DNA of 64,000 bases from JAHEGP01 sp963792875 (GCA_963792875.1 CAWBXV010000002.1:806001-870000); one strand, 5' to 3'. Shown: positions 43,713-53,745, counted from the stretch's first letter. Translations and numbers: made by a program. Notes: generated by a model from the letters alone, not told the origin.

Positions 43713-45908
43713 ATGAGACAGTTACGAACCACTTTCTCCCAAACTCACGGCACTGCGGCTGGCGCCAGGCTGTCACTGGCGCTAGCCCTGTTCGCCACTG
43801 TGCTGGGCGCCACCAGCGCTGCCTCCCAGGCAACCGACTATGTGGGCAGCAAAGCCTGCGGCCAATGCCACGAGGAAGCCTACCGGGCCTGGCAGGGCTC
43901 GCTGCACAAGAAGGCCATGGAAGTTGCCGACGACAGCACCGTGCTGGGCGATTTCGACAATGCCCGATTTGAGCACTTCGGCGTCACCAGCACCTTCTTC
44001 CGCAAAGACGGGCAGTATCTTGTCCGCACGGACAACGCCGAGGGCGAGCTGCAGGACTTCAAGGTCTCCTATACCTTTGGCGCGTACCCCCTACAGCAGT
44101 ACCTGATCGAATTCGATGATGGGCGCTTGCAAGCACTCATCGTGGCCTGGGACAGCCGTCCGGCGCAGGAGGGCGGTCAACGCTGGTTTCATCTGTATCC
44201 CGATGAGGCTATCCCCCATGAGGACCCACTGCACTGGACCGGCGCCTTCCAGAACTGGAACAGCCGCTGCGCCAGCTGCCATTCCACCAACCTGGAAAAA
44301 CACTACGATCCCGCCACAGACCGCTATCAGACCACCTGGTCTGAGATCAACGTCGCCTGCGAGGCCTGCCATGGCGCCGGCAGCACCCACCTGAAGTGGG
44401 CGGAGGGCGACCGGGCCAGCGCTGACAAGGGTCTGCCTGCCACGCTTGCCGAGCGCAGGACCTGGAAGGCTGGTGCCTTACCTGCCGCCGTAGGCGGCAG
44501 CGCTACCCCGCCGCATAGGCAGCTTGACGCCTGTGCCGGCTGCCACTCCCGCCGCCAGGAGCTCGGACAGCCCGCGGCGGGCAGGGAGTTTCTCGATCAG
44601 TTCAGCCCGCAACTGCTGACGGAGGGGCTGTATTACCCCGATGGCCAGATCGAGGATGAGGTGTACGTTTACGGATCGTTTCTGCAGAGCAGGATGCACG
44701 CTGCCGGCGTCGTCTGCAGCAACTGTCACGAACCCCACGGGCTGACGCTGAAGGCGCAGGGCAATGCGCTGTGTACCCAGTGCCACCAGTCCTCGACGTT
44801 TGATGCGCCCGCGCATCATCACCACGAAGCCGGCAGCGCCGGAGCCCAGTGCGCGAATTGCCACATGCCGGAACGCACCTACATGGGGGTCGATGCGCGC
44901 CGCGACCATAGCTTCCGGATACCGCAGCCCATTCTGGGCGGCCTGCTCGGTACCCCCAACGCCTGCCAGAACTGCCACCAGGATCGCGACAACAGCTGGG
45001 CTCAGAAGCAGCTCGCGCAGTGGTACGGACATCAGCCTCTGCGCGATGAGCACGCGACGACACTGGCGATCGCCAGGGCCAACAATCCTGCCGCGATGGA
45101 AATGCTCGTGGAGCTGGCACGCGATGACAGCGTCGCGACCATCGTCCGGGCCACCGCGGTGCTGGAAAGCGGTCGCTTTTCCTCGCCGGAGGTGCTGCAG
45201 AACAACATTCAGCAGCTCTATGCGGACGACGCTCTGATGCGCCTGGCCGCAGTCCGCGCGCTGGACAATCTGCCGACCAACCAGCGCTACCAGTTGCTGC
45301 AGCCGCTTATCGCGGACCCGGTCAAGGCGGTGCGGACCGCCGTGGCCAGTTCGCTGGCAGGGGTTCCGACGGCAAATCTGCAACCTTCACAGAAGGCGCC
45401 GCTGGAGGCGTTGTTTGCGGAGTATGTGGAAACCTTGAATTTCACCGCCGACATGCCTGGCAGTCAATTGAATCTGGGGCTTTTCTACATCGGGCGCGGC
45501 GACCATGAGGCCGCCGTCAAGGCCTACCGGCATGCGCTGCAGCTGGCGCCCCGCTATGTGCCGGCGCTGCTGAATCTCGCCGATCTGTATCGGGCCATGG
45601 GCGAGGACGAGAACGCGCGGCCGTTGCTGGAACAAGCCATCCGCTACGCGCCGGATCAAGCGCCCGCCTATCACTCGCTCGGACTGCTGCTGGTCAGAGA
45701 GAACCACCTGAGCCGCGCCCTGCCCCATCTGCAGCGCGCGGCCCAGCTGGACCCTGGTGCCGCGCGCTACAGCTTTGTCTACGGCGTCGCCCTGTACAGC
45801 AGCGGCCAGGTAGACGCCGCTATCGAGGTGTTGTCAGACGCCGCGCAGGCGCACCCCCACGATCGCCAGATACAGGGCGCACTGGAGGCCTACCGGCAGC
45901 AGCAGTAG
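43713..45908 (+). CDS. Octaheme c-type cytochrome with HEAT-like and TPR regions
   Basis: A large exported protein of 731 residues from ATG 43713; ATG 43695 is also possible and neither has a strong ribosome site. An N-terminal signal (LSLALALFATVLGATSAASQA) is followed by eight CxxCH heme motifs: CGQCH, CASCH, CEACH, CAGCH, CSNCH, CTQCH, CANCH and CQNCH. Next is a helical region of HEAT-like repeats (for example LMRLAAVRALDNLP), then at least three TPR units near the C-terminus (NLGLFYIGRGDHEAAVKAY onward). It is probably a periplasmic electron-transfer or redox protein on a protein-binding scaffold. Partner and substrate are unknown. Confidence 0.88.
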   Translation: MRQLRTTFSQTHGTAAGARLSLALALFATVLGATSAASQATDYVGSKACGQCHEEAYRAWQGSLHKKAMEVADDSTVLGDFDNARFEHFGVTSTFFRKDGQYLVRTDNAEGELQDFKVSYTFGAYPLQQYLIEFDDGRLQALIVAWDSRPAQEGGQRWFHLYPDEAIPHEDPLHWTGAFQNWNSRCASCHSTNLEKHYDPATDRYQTTWSEINVACEACHGAGSTHLKWAEGDRASADKGLPATLAERRTWKAGALPAAVGGSATPPHRQLDACAGCHSRRQELGQPAAGREFLDQFSPQLLTEGLYYPDGQIEDEVYVYGSFLQSRMHAAGVVCSNCHEPHGLTLKAQGNALCTQCHQSSTFDAPAHHHHEAGSAGAQCANCHMPERTYMGVDARRDHSFRIPQPILGGLLGTPNACQNCHQDRDNSWAQKQLAQWYGHQPLRDEHATTLAIARANNPAAMEMLVELARDDSVATIVRATAVLESGRFSSPEVLQNNIQQLYADDALMRLAAVRALDNLPTNQRYQLLQPLIADPVKAVRTAVASSLAGVPTANLQPSQKAPLEALFAEYVETLNFTADMPGSQLNLGLFYIGRGDHEAAVKAYRHALQLAPRYVPALLNLADLYRAMGEDENARPLLEQAIRYAPDQAPAYHSLGLLLVRENHLSRALPHLQRAAQLDPGAARYSFVYGVALYSSGQVDAAIEVLSDAAQAHPHDRQIQGALEAYRQQQ

Positions 45909-46001
45909 TCGCAGGGCAGCTCCTCCGGCGCAGTAGAGGAGAGCGCCAGAGAAGGCCAGCCCGACCGCCGGTGGCACCGCCAGCCGGCGCGGTGGAGCGG
46001 G

Positions 46002-46850
46002 TTAATGCCTCCCCACCAGGGAGCGCACGGATGCCAGAAGATCGCCCGGCAACAGCAACAACTTGCCGTTTTCGGATTGCGACATGTCTTTCAGGGCGCT
46101 GACATAGCGCTCTCCCAGCAGGTACATCACTGGCAGTTCGTTCTCCTTGATCGCCTCGGTGACTTTCTCGATCGCCGCCTGACTGGCCTGTGCGAGCACG
46201 ACCTGAGCCTCAGCATCGCGCCGCGACGCCTCGAGGCGGCCGTCGGCTTCGAGGATCGCTGCGGCTTTCTGTCCCTCGGCCTTGGTTACCGTGGCCCTGC
46301 GCGCACGCTCAGCCGCCGCCTGTTCTTCCATGGCATGCTGCATGGTCGGCGAGGGCTTGATGTCCTGGATCTCGACGGTTTTCAGGGTAATACCCCAATC
46401 AGCGATATCGTCTGAAATCATGGACTTCAGCTTGGCCTTGATCTGGTCGCGCGATGACAGCGCGTCATCCAGGGCCATCTCTCCGACGATGGAACGCAGG
46501 CTGGTCTGCACCAGCGTCTGAATGGCCAGCTCGTAGTCCTCGATACCGTACACGGCTTTTTCAGGAGACAGGATATTGATGTAAGCCACGGCGTTGGCGA
46601 GTATCACCGCATTGTCCCTGGTGATGACCTCCTGGGTGGGAATATCCAGCACCACGTCCTTGGTGGTGACCTTATAGGCCACGTTGTCTATAAAAGGCAC
46701 GAGTATGTTCAGCCCGGGCCCCAATGTTCGCTGGAATTTCCCCAGGCGCTGCACCACCCATTTGCTGCCCTGCGGCACCAGCCGCACACCTCTGGCGATC
46801 GTAACCAGTACCAGAAAAAGAAACGCGATAACGGGAATCAGACTTTCCAT
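46002..46850 (-). CDS. SPFH/band 7 protein (slipin/QmcA type)
   Basis: A 282-residue membrane-anchored protein. Residues about 4-24 form one span (LIPVIAFLFLVLVTIARGV), followed by the SPFH domain (VPQGSKWVVQRLGKFQRTLGPGLNILVPF) and a long alanine/glutamate-rich coiled coil (about 170-235). Such proteins assemble into large oligomers that organise membrane microdomains and often modulate FtsH-type proteolysis. It is encoded 47 bases downstream of an NfeD gene, the standard pairing, and is convergent with the cytochrome gene. Confidence 0.93.
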   Translation of the reverse strand: MESLIPVIAFLFLVLVTIARGVRLVPQGSKWVVQRLGKFQRTLGPGLNILVPFIDNVAYKVTTKDVVLDIPTQEVITRDNAVILANAVAYINILSPEKAVYGIEDYELAIQTLVQTSLRSIVGEMALDDALSSRDQIKAKLKSMISDDIADWGITLKTVEIQDIKPSPTMQHAMEEQAAAERARRATVTKAEGQKAAAILEADGRLEASRRDAEAQVVLAQASQAAIEKVTEAIKENELPVMYLLGERYVSALKDMSQSENGKLLLLPGDLLASVRSLVGRH

Positions 46851-46897
46851 ACCTACCCCTCAAAGATCAGCCCGGTCAGTGGACCCGGCCTGTTGAA

Positions 46898-47350
46898 TCA
46901 TTGCTTGCGCACCAGCAGCGCATTGCCCGCAACGTCCTGCACGACGACGCGCTCCCCGAGCACAAGCGGCTCCTCGCAGATGATATCCCACTCCTCAGAG
47001 CCGAGAATCGGCATTGAAAAGCGCAGGCGCCCGCGCCGGGAATCCTGCGGCAGGGAGATCACCATACCGACCTCACCCACGATGGCCTCGCGGGAGAGGC
47101 CCGCCATGGTGCGGTCGATCGACATCGGCTTGAAGTAGTGAAACCATAGATAGGTTAATACGACCGAGAAAAAGGTCCAGATCAAGAGCTGCCAGCTGAG
47201 GCTGAGCTGCGGAACCGCCAACAGCAGCAGCCCGACCAGAACGGCCCCCAGACCGAACCATAGCGCCATGAAGCTGGGCAGAAATATCTCGACCATCATC
47301 AGGCCCATGCCCAGTACGAGCCAATGCCAGTACAAGACGTCAAATTCCAT
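46898..47350 (-). CDS. NfeD family membrane protein
   Basis: A 150-residue short NfeD without the protease domain. Two or three membrane segments (WLVLGMGLMMVEIFLPSFMALWFGLGAVLVGLL and LLIWTFFSVVLTYLWFHYF) are followed by a small OB-fold domain (about 85-150; GEVGMVISLP ... ILGSEEWDIICEEPL). It is partnered with the slipin encoded immediately downstream, with which it is thought to form a membrane complex. Confidence 0.92.
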   Translation of the reverse strand: MEFDVLYWHWLVLGMGLMMVEIFLPSFMALWFGLGAVLVGLLLLAVPQLSLSWQLLIWTFFSVVLTYLWFHYFKPMSIDRTMAGLSREAIVGEVGMVISLPQDSRRGRLRFSMPILGSEEWDIICEEPLVLGERVVVQDVAGNALLVRKQ

Positions 47351-47462
47351 ATCAGTACTCCAGCAACCACGGACAAACGTATCGCGAACCCTTCAGCGCG
47401 CTCTCCGGCGGCGGCGCCTGCACTGCCAGAGCGCTAGCCACTGAAAGCGATCGCCATTCGTG

Positions 47463-49292
47463 TCATTCAACCGTGACCGATTTTGCCAGATTGCGCGGCT
47501 GGTCGACATCGGTACCCTTGAGCACGGCGACATGGTACGACAGCAGCTGCAAGGGGATGGTGTAGATGATGGGCGCGATGACATCGGGGACGTGGGGCAT
47601 GGAGATCACCGTCACTCCCCGCTCGTTTTTGAAGCCCGCCTTGCCATCCGCAAAGACGAAAAGCTGACCACCCCTGGCCCGCACTTCCTCGAGATTGGAC
47701 TTCAGCTTTTCCAGCAGTTCATCGTTGGGCGCCACCGCGACCACCGGCATATCGGCATCCACCAGTGCCAGCGGACCATGCTTGAGCTCGCCGGCGGGGT
47801 AGGACTCGGCATGGATATAGGAGATCTCCTTGAGCTTGAGGGCCCCTTCCATCGCCACCGGCCACTGCACACCCCTGCCGAGGAACAGCGCGTGGTGCTT
47901 TTCCGCGAATGCCGCGGAGACCACCTCGATCTCCTTGTCGAGCAGCAGCGCCTGCTCCACCATCGTCGAGAGACCATGCAGCGCCTGGACGATTTCTCTC
48001 TCGGCCGCCTCATCCAGACTATGGCGTCGCCCCAGCGCAACCATCAACAGAATCAGGGCAACCAGCTGCGTCGTGAACGCCTTGGTTGAGGCCACCCCGA
48101 TCTCCGGACCCGCCTCGGTCATCAGCGCCAGGTCGGATTCGCGCACCAGGGAGCTCTGCGCCACGTTGCAGATGGTCATGGTGGAGGCATAGCCCAGCGT
48201 TTTTGCCATGCGCAGCGCGGCGAGAGTATCCGCGGTTTCGCCCGACTGGGAAATGGTGACCAGCAGCGTGTTGGGTTCGACCACGAACTTGCGGTAGCGG
48301 AACTCACTGGCAACCTCCACGCGGCAGGGGATGCCGGCGATGCCCTCGATCCAGTACTTGCCCACCATGGCGGAATGGTAGCTGGTGCCGCAGGCCACGA
48401 TCTGGACTGCCCGCGTGCGGTCGAATACGTCGCCGGCATCGCTGCCGAACGCCTGCTCGAGGACGTGATACTGTCCGATCCGTCCCTGCAGGGTCTGCTT
48501 GATCACCCTGGGTTGCTCATAGATTTCCTTGAGCATGTAATGGCGGAAGCGGCCCTTGTCAGCGGCATCGGAATGTTCAGAAATCTGCACGATCTCGCGC
48601 TGCACGCGGGCACCCTGCGCACTCCATATCTCATAACTGCGGGGCGTGATGCGGGCGATATCACCTTCCTCGAGATAGATAAAGCGATCGGTGACCTGCC
48701 TCAGGGCCAGTTGATCGGACGCCAGAAAATTTTCGCCTATGCCGATACCGATCACCAGCGGACTGCCGGAGCGGGCGCAGATGATCTGATCGGGCTCATC
48801 CCGGCTGATAACGGCAAGCCCGAAGGCGCCCTGCAGTTGAGGCACGGCGCTGTTGACGGCCTGCAGCAGATTTTCCCCGCCGGCAATGAAACTGTCGATC
48901 AGGTGTACGATAACCTCGGTGTCGGTCTGCGATTGGAACACATAGCCCTGGCCCTGCAAGGTCTTTCTCAGGCTCTCGTGGTTCTCGATGATGCCATTGT
49001 GAACCAGCGCCACCCGCTCGCGGGAGAGGTGAGGGTGTGCATTGGCCTTGCTCGGCCTGCCGTGGGTCGCCCAGCGGGTATGCGCGATGCCGCAGAAGCC
49101 TTCCCACCGGCCGTCCTCCAGGGCGTCAGCCAGTACGGCGACCTTGCCGACTTCCTTGCATACGGCGATCTTTCCATCCTGCAGCACGGCGATGCCCGCG
49201 GAATCGTATCCACGATATTCCAGCCTGCGCAGCCCTTCGACCAATATCTCGCTGACCGGCCGCTTGGCCGTAGCGCCGACAATTCCACACAT
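47463..49292 (-). CDS. glmS: Glutamine-fructose-6-phosphate aminotransferase
   Basis: Makes glucosamine 6-phosphate, the entry to amino-sugar and peptidoglycan synthesis. It has 609 residues. Cys2 of MCGIVGA is the glutamine-hydrolysing nucleophile, with EYRGYDSAGIA following. Two SIS sugar-isomerase domains make up the C-terminal half (CGTSYHSAMVGKYWIEG; SQSGETADTLAALR). The end DQPRNLAKSVTVE is the family terminus. It lies downstream of glmU in the same direction, with 163 bases between. I see no glmS ribozyme, as expected outside Firmicutes. Confidence 0.97.
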   Translation of the reverse strand: MCGIVGATAKRPVSEILVEGLRRLEYRGYDSAGIAVLQDGKIAVCKEVGKVAVLADALEDGRWEGFCGIAHTRWATHGRPSKANAHPHLSRERVALVHNGIIENHESLRKTLQGQGYVFQSQTDTEVIVHLIDSFIAGGENLLQAVNSAVPQLQGAFGLAVISRDEPDQIICARSGSPLVIGIGIGENFLASDQLALRQVTDRFIYLEEGDIARITPRSYEIWSAQGARVQREIVQISEHSDAADKGRFRHYMLKEIYEQPRVIKQTLQGRIGQYHVLEQAFGSDAGDVFDRTRAVQIVACGTSYHSAMVGKYWIEGIAGIPCRVEVASEFRYRKFVVEPNTLLVTISQSGETADTLAALRMAKTLGYASTMTICNVAQSSLVRESDLALMTEAGPEIGVASTKAFTTQLVALILLMVALGRRHSLDEAAEREIVQALHGLSTMVEQALLLDKEIEVVSAAFAEKHHALFLGRGVQWPVAMEGALKLKEISYIHAESYPAGELKHGPLALVDADMPVVAVAPNDELLEKLKSNLEEVRARGGQLFVFADGKAGFKNERGVTVISMPHVPDVIAPIIYTIPLQLLSYHVAVLKGTDVDQPRNLAKSVTVE

Positions 49293-49455
49293 GGTGCTAA
49301 TCTCTCGCCGTAGTTACTGATTGGTAAACCCAAAAACCAGCGCAGCCACAAGGCAGAACCGACGGATGCTGCAACCCGGTCCGCTCTGCGTGCAATCGGG
49401 ATGGTGCCTGCCGTCCGCCCCCCTCATAGCGCTCACGGCGGCTGTTGGATATCCC

Positions 49456-50823
49456 CTATTTTTTCTTGCTCGGGCGCACCCAGCCATCGATGAGCCTCTG
49501 ACGCGCTCGCGCGACCGCCAGTTGGCCCTCGCCGACATCCCCGCTGATGGTCGATCCTGCCCCGATCGTGGAGCCTGACCCAAGCCGCAGGGGTGCAACC
49601 AGCGACGTGTTTGAACCTACAAACACCCCGTCTTCGATATAGGTCTTGTGCTTGTTGGCGCCGTCATAATTACAGGTGATGGTTCCGGCGCCGATGTTGA
49701 CGTTTTTTCCAACCACGCTGTCGCCGACATAACTCAGGTGGTTGACCTTCGAACCCTCACCGAGAGTGGTGCTCTTGGTTTCGACAAAATTGCCGACTTT
49801 GCTGCCACCCTCCATCACCGTACCCGGCCTCAGCCGGGCGAACGGCCCGACTTGAGCGCTATCGCCGACCACTGCGTCTTCGATGACACAATTGGCGTGT
49901 ATCGTCGCGCCATCGCCTATCGTTGAGTTGGCGATGACACAATTGGGCCCGATGCGCACCTCGCGGCCCAACACCACATCGCCCTCTATCACCAGATTGA
50001 TATCCAGCACGGAATCCGCGCCGGCGTTAAGGCTTCCGCGAATATCGATGCGATGCGGGTCCATCAACGTTACCCCGTCGGACATCAGCTGCTCCGCAAG
50101 GCGGTGCTGATGCCAGCGCTCCATCGACGCCAGCTGAGCCCGGCTGTTGATGCCCTCGACTTCGCGATGGTGCTCGGGGGCGATCGCCTTGACGTCATAC
50201 CCTTCACCGGCCGCCATGCCGATAATATCGGTCAGGTAGTATTCACCCTGCGCGTTATCATTGGACAACATGGGAAGCCAGCGGTAGAGCAGGCTGCCCT
50301 TGACGGCCATGATGCCGGTATTGACCTCTTTTATCTGCTTTTCGCCTTCGCTGGCGTCTTTTTCTTCGACGATGCCGGCGACCCTGCCGTTGCTGTTGCG
50401 CAGAATGCGGCCGTAGCCCTGGGGATGAGAGAGATTGACCGTCAGCAGGGCGACAGAGGAATCGGCCACTGCCGACAGCAGGCGCTGCAGCGTTGCCACC
50501 GATATCAGCGGCACATCGCCGTAGAGAACCAGGATGGTGTTATCGGTCTCTATGTGGGGCATCACCTGCAGCAGCGCGTGGCCGGTCCCCTTCTGCTCGC
50601 GCTGCAGAACCCAGTTGAGGCTCGGATCGTCCGCGTACCGCGCCTGCACAGCGTCCGCCCCATGCCCCACGATGGCATGGACGCGGGCAACGCCCAGCTG
50701 ACGCACTGCCTGCAGCACATGTCCGAGTAGGGGTCTACCGGCTAGCGGGTGCAGTACCTTGGGCAAAGTGGATTTCATGCGGGTGCCCTGACCCGCAGCC
50801 AGAATAACCGCTTCGACGCTCAA
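49456..50823 (-). CDS. glmU: Bifunctional N-acetylglucosamine-1-phosphate uridyltransferase/glucosamine-1-phosphate acetyltransferase
   Basis: Two steps to UDP-GlcNAc. The N-terminal pyrophosphorylase domain starts with LAAGQGTRMKSTLPKVLHPLAG and has LYGDVPLI. The C-terminal left-handed beta-helix acetyltransferase is built of hexapeptide repeats (about 250-440) and includes FVETKSTTLGEGSKVNHLSYVGD and GTITCNYDGANKHKT. The length of 455 residues is typical. It follows the ATP synthase operon after a strong terminator, so it probably has its own promoter in the short gap. Confidence 0.97.
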   Translation of the reverse strand: MSVEAVILAAGQGTRMKSTLPKVLHPLAGRPLLGHVLQAVRQLGVARVHAIVGHGADAVQARYADDPSLNWVLQREQKGTGHALLQVMPHIETDNTILVLYGDVPLISVATLQRLLSAVADSSVALLTVNLSHPQGYGRILRNSNGRVAGIVEEKDASEGEKQIKEVNTGIMAVKGSLLYRWLPMLSNDNAQGEYYLTDIIGMAAGEGYDVKAIAPEHHREVEGINSRAQLASMERWHQHRLAEQLMSDGVTLMDPHRIDIRGSLNAGADSVLDINLVIEGDVVLGREVRIGPNCVIANSTIGDGATIHANCVIEDAVVGDSAQVGPFARLRPGTVMEGGSKVGNFVETKSTTLGEGSKVNHLSYVGDSVVGKNVNIGAGTITCNYDGANKHKTYIEDGVFVGSNTSLVAPLRLGSGSTIGAGSTISGDVGEGQLAVARARQRLIDGWVRPSKKK

Positions 50824-50873
50824 TTCAGTTGCCCTAACAAAGGATCAGAAGGGGGAGCTTGCTATGACCAAGC

Positions 50874-50901
50874 ATAAAAAAGGGTAGCAATCGCTACCCT
50901 T
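50874..50901 (-). terminator. Rho-independent terminator of the ATP synthase operon
   Basis: Downstream of atpC on the minus strand a perfect 9-base stem (AAGGGTAGC / GCTACCCTT, loop of four, 50880-50901) is followed by a run of T residues (50874-50879 in reverse). This is a textbook intrinsic terminator ending atpIBEFHAGDC before glmU. Confidence 0.93.
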
Positions 50902-50927
50902 CTTGGCTAGTGCTAATTGACTAAGAA

Positions 50928-51353
50928 TCAACGATTGATGTTCTTCCGAATCTTCTGCAGCGTACGCAGCTGGGCCGCGGCCTCCGCCAGCTGCACCGCG
51001 GCGCGGGAATAGTCGAAATCCGCTCCCTGGTTCACCAGCTGCGCCTCGACCTGCCGCTGCGCCTCGAGCGCCGCCGCCTCGTCGACATCATCCGCCCGGA
51101 TGGCGGTATCTGCGAGTATGGAGATCACCCCGGGCTGCACTTCGAGGAAGCCTCCGGAGACATAAAACACTTCCTCCTCGCCGCCCTGCCTGATTACCCG
51201 GACCGGACCTGGACGAAGATCGGTGAGCAGGGGCGCGTGGCCATAGCTGACCCCGAGCTCCCCCAGCGAGCCGGTCGCGACGACCAGCTCCGCCAGGCCC
51301 GAGAAGATTTCCTGCTCCGCACTGGCAATATCACAATGTATGGTCATTGCCAT
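50928..51353 (-). CDS. atpC: ATP synthase F1 epsilon subunit
   Basis: A 141-residue subunit of the central stalk that also inhibits ATP hydrolysis. An N-terminal beta-sandwich (IHCDIASAEQEIFSGLAELVV, then GELGVSYGHAPLLTDLRPGPV) is followed by the two-helix C-terminal domain. It is last in the operon, 35 bases after atpD and just before the intrinsic terminator. Confidence 0.96.
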   Translation of the reverse strand: MAMTIHCDIASAEQEIFSGLAELVVATGSLGELGVSYGHAPLLTDLRPGPVRVIRQGGEEEVFYVSGGFLEVQPGVISILADTAIRADDVDEAAALEAQRQVEAQLVNQGADFDYSRAAVQLAEAAAQLRTLQKIRKNINR

Positions 51354-51388
51354 AATATACCCCTCTTTTGGCCTGCCAAACGCCGTCG

Positions 51389-52771
51389 CTATGCCTTCAT
51401 CTTCTCGGCTTTGGCCACGGCCTCTTCAATGGTTCCCACCATGTAAAAAGCCTGCTCAGGCAGATGGTCGTACTCTCCTTCCAATATGCCCTTGAAGCTC
51501 GCTATGGTGTCCTTGAGCGGCACGTACTTGCCGGGCGAACCGGTGAATACCTCGGCCACGTGGAAGGGCTGCGACAGAAACCGCTCGATCTTACGTGCCC
51601 TGGCAACGGTGAGTTTGTCTGCTTCTGACAACTCGTCCATACCAAGAATGGCGATGATGTCTTTCAATTCCTTATAGCGTTGCAGCACCGACTGCACGCC
51701 GCGAGCCGTGTCGTAATGCTCCTGGCCGATGATCAGCGGATCGAGCTGTCGCGATGCCGAATCGAGCGGGTCAACCGCAGGATAGATGCCCTTCGCCGCC
51801 ACGTCGCGACTCAGGATCAGCGTCGAGTCGAGGTGCGCATAGGTCGTCGCCGGCGAGGGGTCGGTCAGGTCGTCCGCCGGCACGTATACCGCCTGCACGG
51901 ACGTGATCGAGCCAACCTTGGTAGAAGTGATGCGCTCCTGCAGCACGCCCATCTCCTCAGCCAGGGTGGGCTGATACCCTACCGCGGAAGGCATCCTGCC
52001 CAGCAGCGCCGATACTTCGGTACCCGCCAGGGTGTAGCGGTAGATGTTATCGACGAACAGCAGCACGTCACGGCCCTCATCGCGGAATTTTTCCGCCATG
52101 GTCAAGCCGGTCAGCGCCACCCGCAGGCGGTTGCCGGGGGGCTCGTTCATCTGTCCATAGACCATCGCCACTTTGTCGAGGACGTTGGACTCTTTCATTT
52201 CATAGTAGAAATCGTTGCCCTCGCGGGTCCGCTCCCCGACCCCGGCGAAAACCGAGAGGCCCGAGTGTTCCTTGGCTATGTTGTTGATGAGTTCCATCAT
52301 GTTGACGGTCTTGCCGACCCCGGCGCCCCCGAACAGGCCGACCTTGCCGCCCTTGGCGAAGGGACAGACCAGATCGATAACCTTGATGCCGGTCTCGAGC
52401 AGCTCGCTGGAAGCGGCCAGCTCATCATAGGCCGGCGCTTTGCGGTGGATCGGCATACGAGCCTGCTCACCCAGCGGACCCGCTTCGTCCACCGGATTAC
52501 CGAGCACATCCATAATGCGGCCGAGCGTCTCCATGCCGACGGGCACGCTGATGGGCGCGTGGCTGTTCTCGACGGCCAGTCCCCGGCTCAGTCCCTCGGA
52601 CGAACCCATGGCAATGGTCCTGACCACGCCGTCGCCGAGCTGCTGCTGTACTTCCAGGGTGAGATCTTTCTCGGTTACCCGTAGCGCATCGTAAACCTTT
52701 GGCACGGAATCTCTGGGAAATTCAACATCGATAACGGCACCGATGATTTGCACAATGCGTCCGCTACTCAT
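51389..52771 (-). CDS. atpD: ATP synthase F1 beta subunit
   Basis: The catalytic subunit, 460 residues. Walker A is GGAGVGKTVNMMELI. The catalytic glutamate lies in GVGERTREGNDFY, and the ALTGLTMAEKFRDEGRDVLLFVDN segment and the C-terminal catch-loop region are intact. It lies in normal order, 56 bases downstream of atpG. There is no sign of the frame damage found in the F0 genes. Confidence 0.97.
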   Translation of the reverse strand: MSSGRIVQIIGAVIDVEFPRDSVPKVYDALRVTEKDLTLEVQQQLGDGVVRTIAMGSSEGLSRGLAVENSHAPISVPVGMETLGRIMDVLGNPVDEAGPLGEQARMPIHRKAPAYDELAASSELLETGIKVIDLVCPFAKGGKVGLFGGAGVGKTVNMMELINNIAKEHSGLSVFAGVGERTREGNDFYYEMKESNVLDKVAMVYGQMNEPPGNRLRVALTGLTMAEKFRDEGRDVLLFVDNIYRYTLAGTEVSALLGRMPSAVGYQPTLAEEMGVLQERITSTKVGSITSVQAVYVPADDLTDPSPATTYAHLDSTLILSRDVAAKGIYPAVDPLDSASRQLDPLIIGQEHYDTARGVQSVLQRYKELKDIIAILGMDELSEADKLTVARARKIERFLSQPFHVAEVFTGSPGKYVPLKDTIASFKGILEGEYDHLPEQAFYMVGTIEEAVAKAEKMKA

Positions 52772-52827
52772 TTCCGCTTCCTCTATAAATCCAGTATCAA
52801 ACAGTTGAATTTGTTACCCGCCAGACA

Positions 52828-53691
52828 TCAGGAGATCGCGGCAGCGCCGCCGACGATTTCCGACAGTTCCTGAGTAATCGCTGCCTGACGCGCCTTGTTG
52901 TAGGCGAGGCGCAACTCGTCGATGATGTCACCGGCATTGTCCGTCGCACTCTTCATGGCGACCATGCGGGCCGCCTGCTCGCAGGCGCCATTTTCGACGA
53001 CCGCCTGGTAAACCTGTGACTCAATGTAACGCGCCAGCAGTCCGTCGAGCAGTTCTTGGGCATCCGGCTCGTAGATGTAATCCCAGCGGTGCTTCATCTC
53101 CTGATCGCCCGTCGCCGGCAGGGGCAGCAGCTGCTGAATTCTGGGCGTCTGCGTCATGGTGTTGACAAACTCATTGCCCACCAGGTAGACCTTGTCGACC
53201 TCACCTGCTGTGAAGGCGTCGAGCATCACCTTCACCACGCCGATCAGGTCTGCAACCGACGGGTCCTCGCCGATATCCCTGACCGTCGCCACGACGTTGC
53301 CGCCGAAGCTCTTGAAAAACGCCGAGGCCTTCGCGCCAATCAGGCAGAAATCCATTTCAACCTGGTCCGCGCGCCACTGCTTCATCGAATTCACAGTCGC
53401 CTTGAACAGATTGATATTCAAACCACCACACAGACCACGGTCGGTCGACACCAGCACGTAGCCGACGCGCTTGACCTGCCGCTCCTGCATAAACAGGTGG
53501 TGATACTCCGGCGTCGCGTTCGCCAGGTGGCCGACGACAGCGCGGATGCGGCGCGCATAGGGTTTGCCCCGCTGCATCCGCTCCTGTGCTTTGCGCATCT
53601 TGCTGGCAGCTACCATCTCCATGGCGCTGGTTATCTTCTGCGTGTTGCCGATACTCGCTATCTGACTTCGTATCTCTTTGCCGCCGGCCAT
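52828..53691 (-). CDS. atpG: ATP synthase F1 gamma subunit
   Basis: Rotary shaft of F1, 287 residues. The N-terminal coiled-coil helix (GGKEIRSQIASIGNTQKITSAMEMVAASKM) and the C-terminal signature helix (MKSATDNAGDIIDELRLAYNKARQAAITQEL) are both present and full length. It lies between atpA and atpD in normal order. Confidence 0.97.
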   Translation of the reverse strand: MAGGKEIRSQIASIGNTQKITSAMEMVAASKMRKAQERMQRGKPYARRIRAVVGHLANATPEYHHLFMQERQVKRVGYVLVSTDRGLCGGLNINLFKATVNSMKQWRADQVEMDFCLIGAKASAFFKSFGGNVVATVRDIGEDPSVADLIGVVKVMLDAFTAGEVDKVYLVGNEFVNTMTQTPRIQQLLPLPATGDQEMKHRWDYIYEPDAQELLDGLLARYIESQVYQAVVENGACEQAARMVAMKSATDNAGDIIDELRLAYNKARQAAITQELSEIVGGAAAIS

Positions 53692-53745
53692 AGTCTCTTC
53701 TCAAGCTAACAGATTCAGGGAGTTGGACAGCATCTCAGCCCGCAC

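Noticed and set aside
45909..46001. Possible terminator hairpin between the cytochrome and slipin genes
   Set aside because: GC-rich partial palindromes are present, but the stems are imperfect and no T-run follows on either strand.
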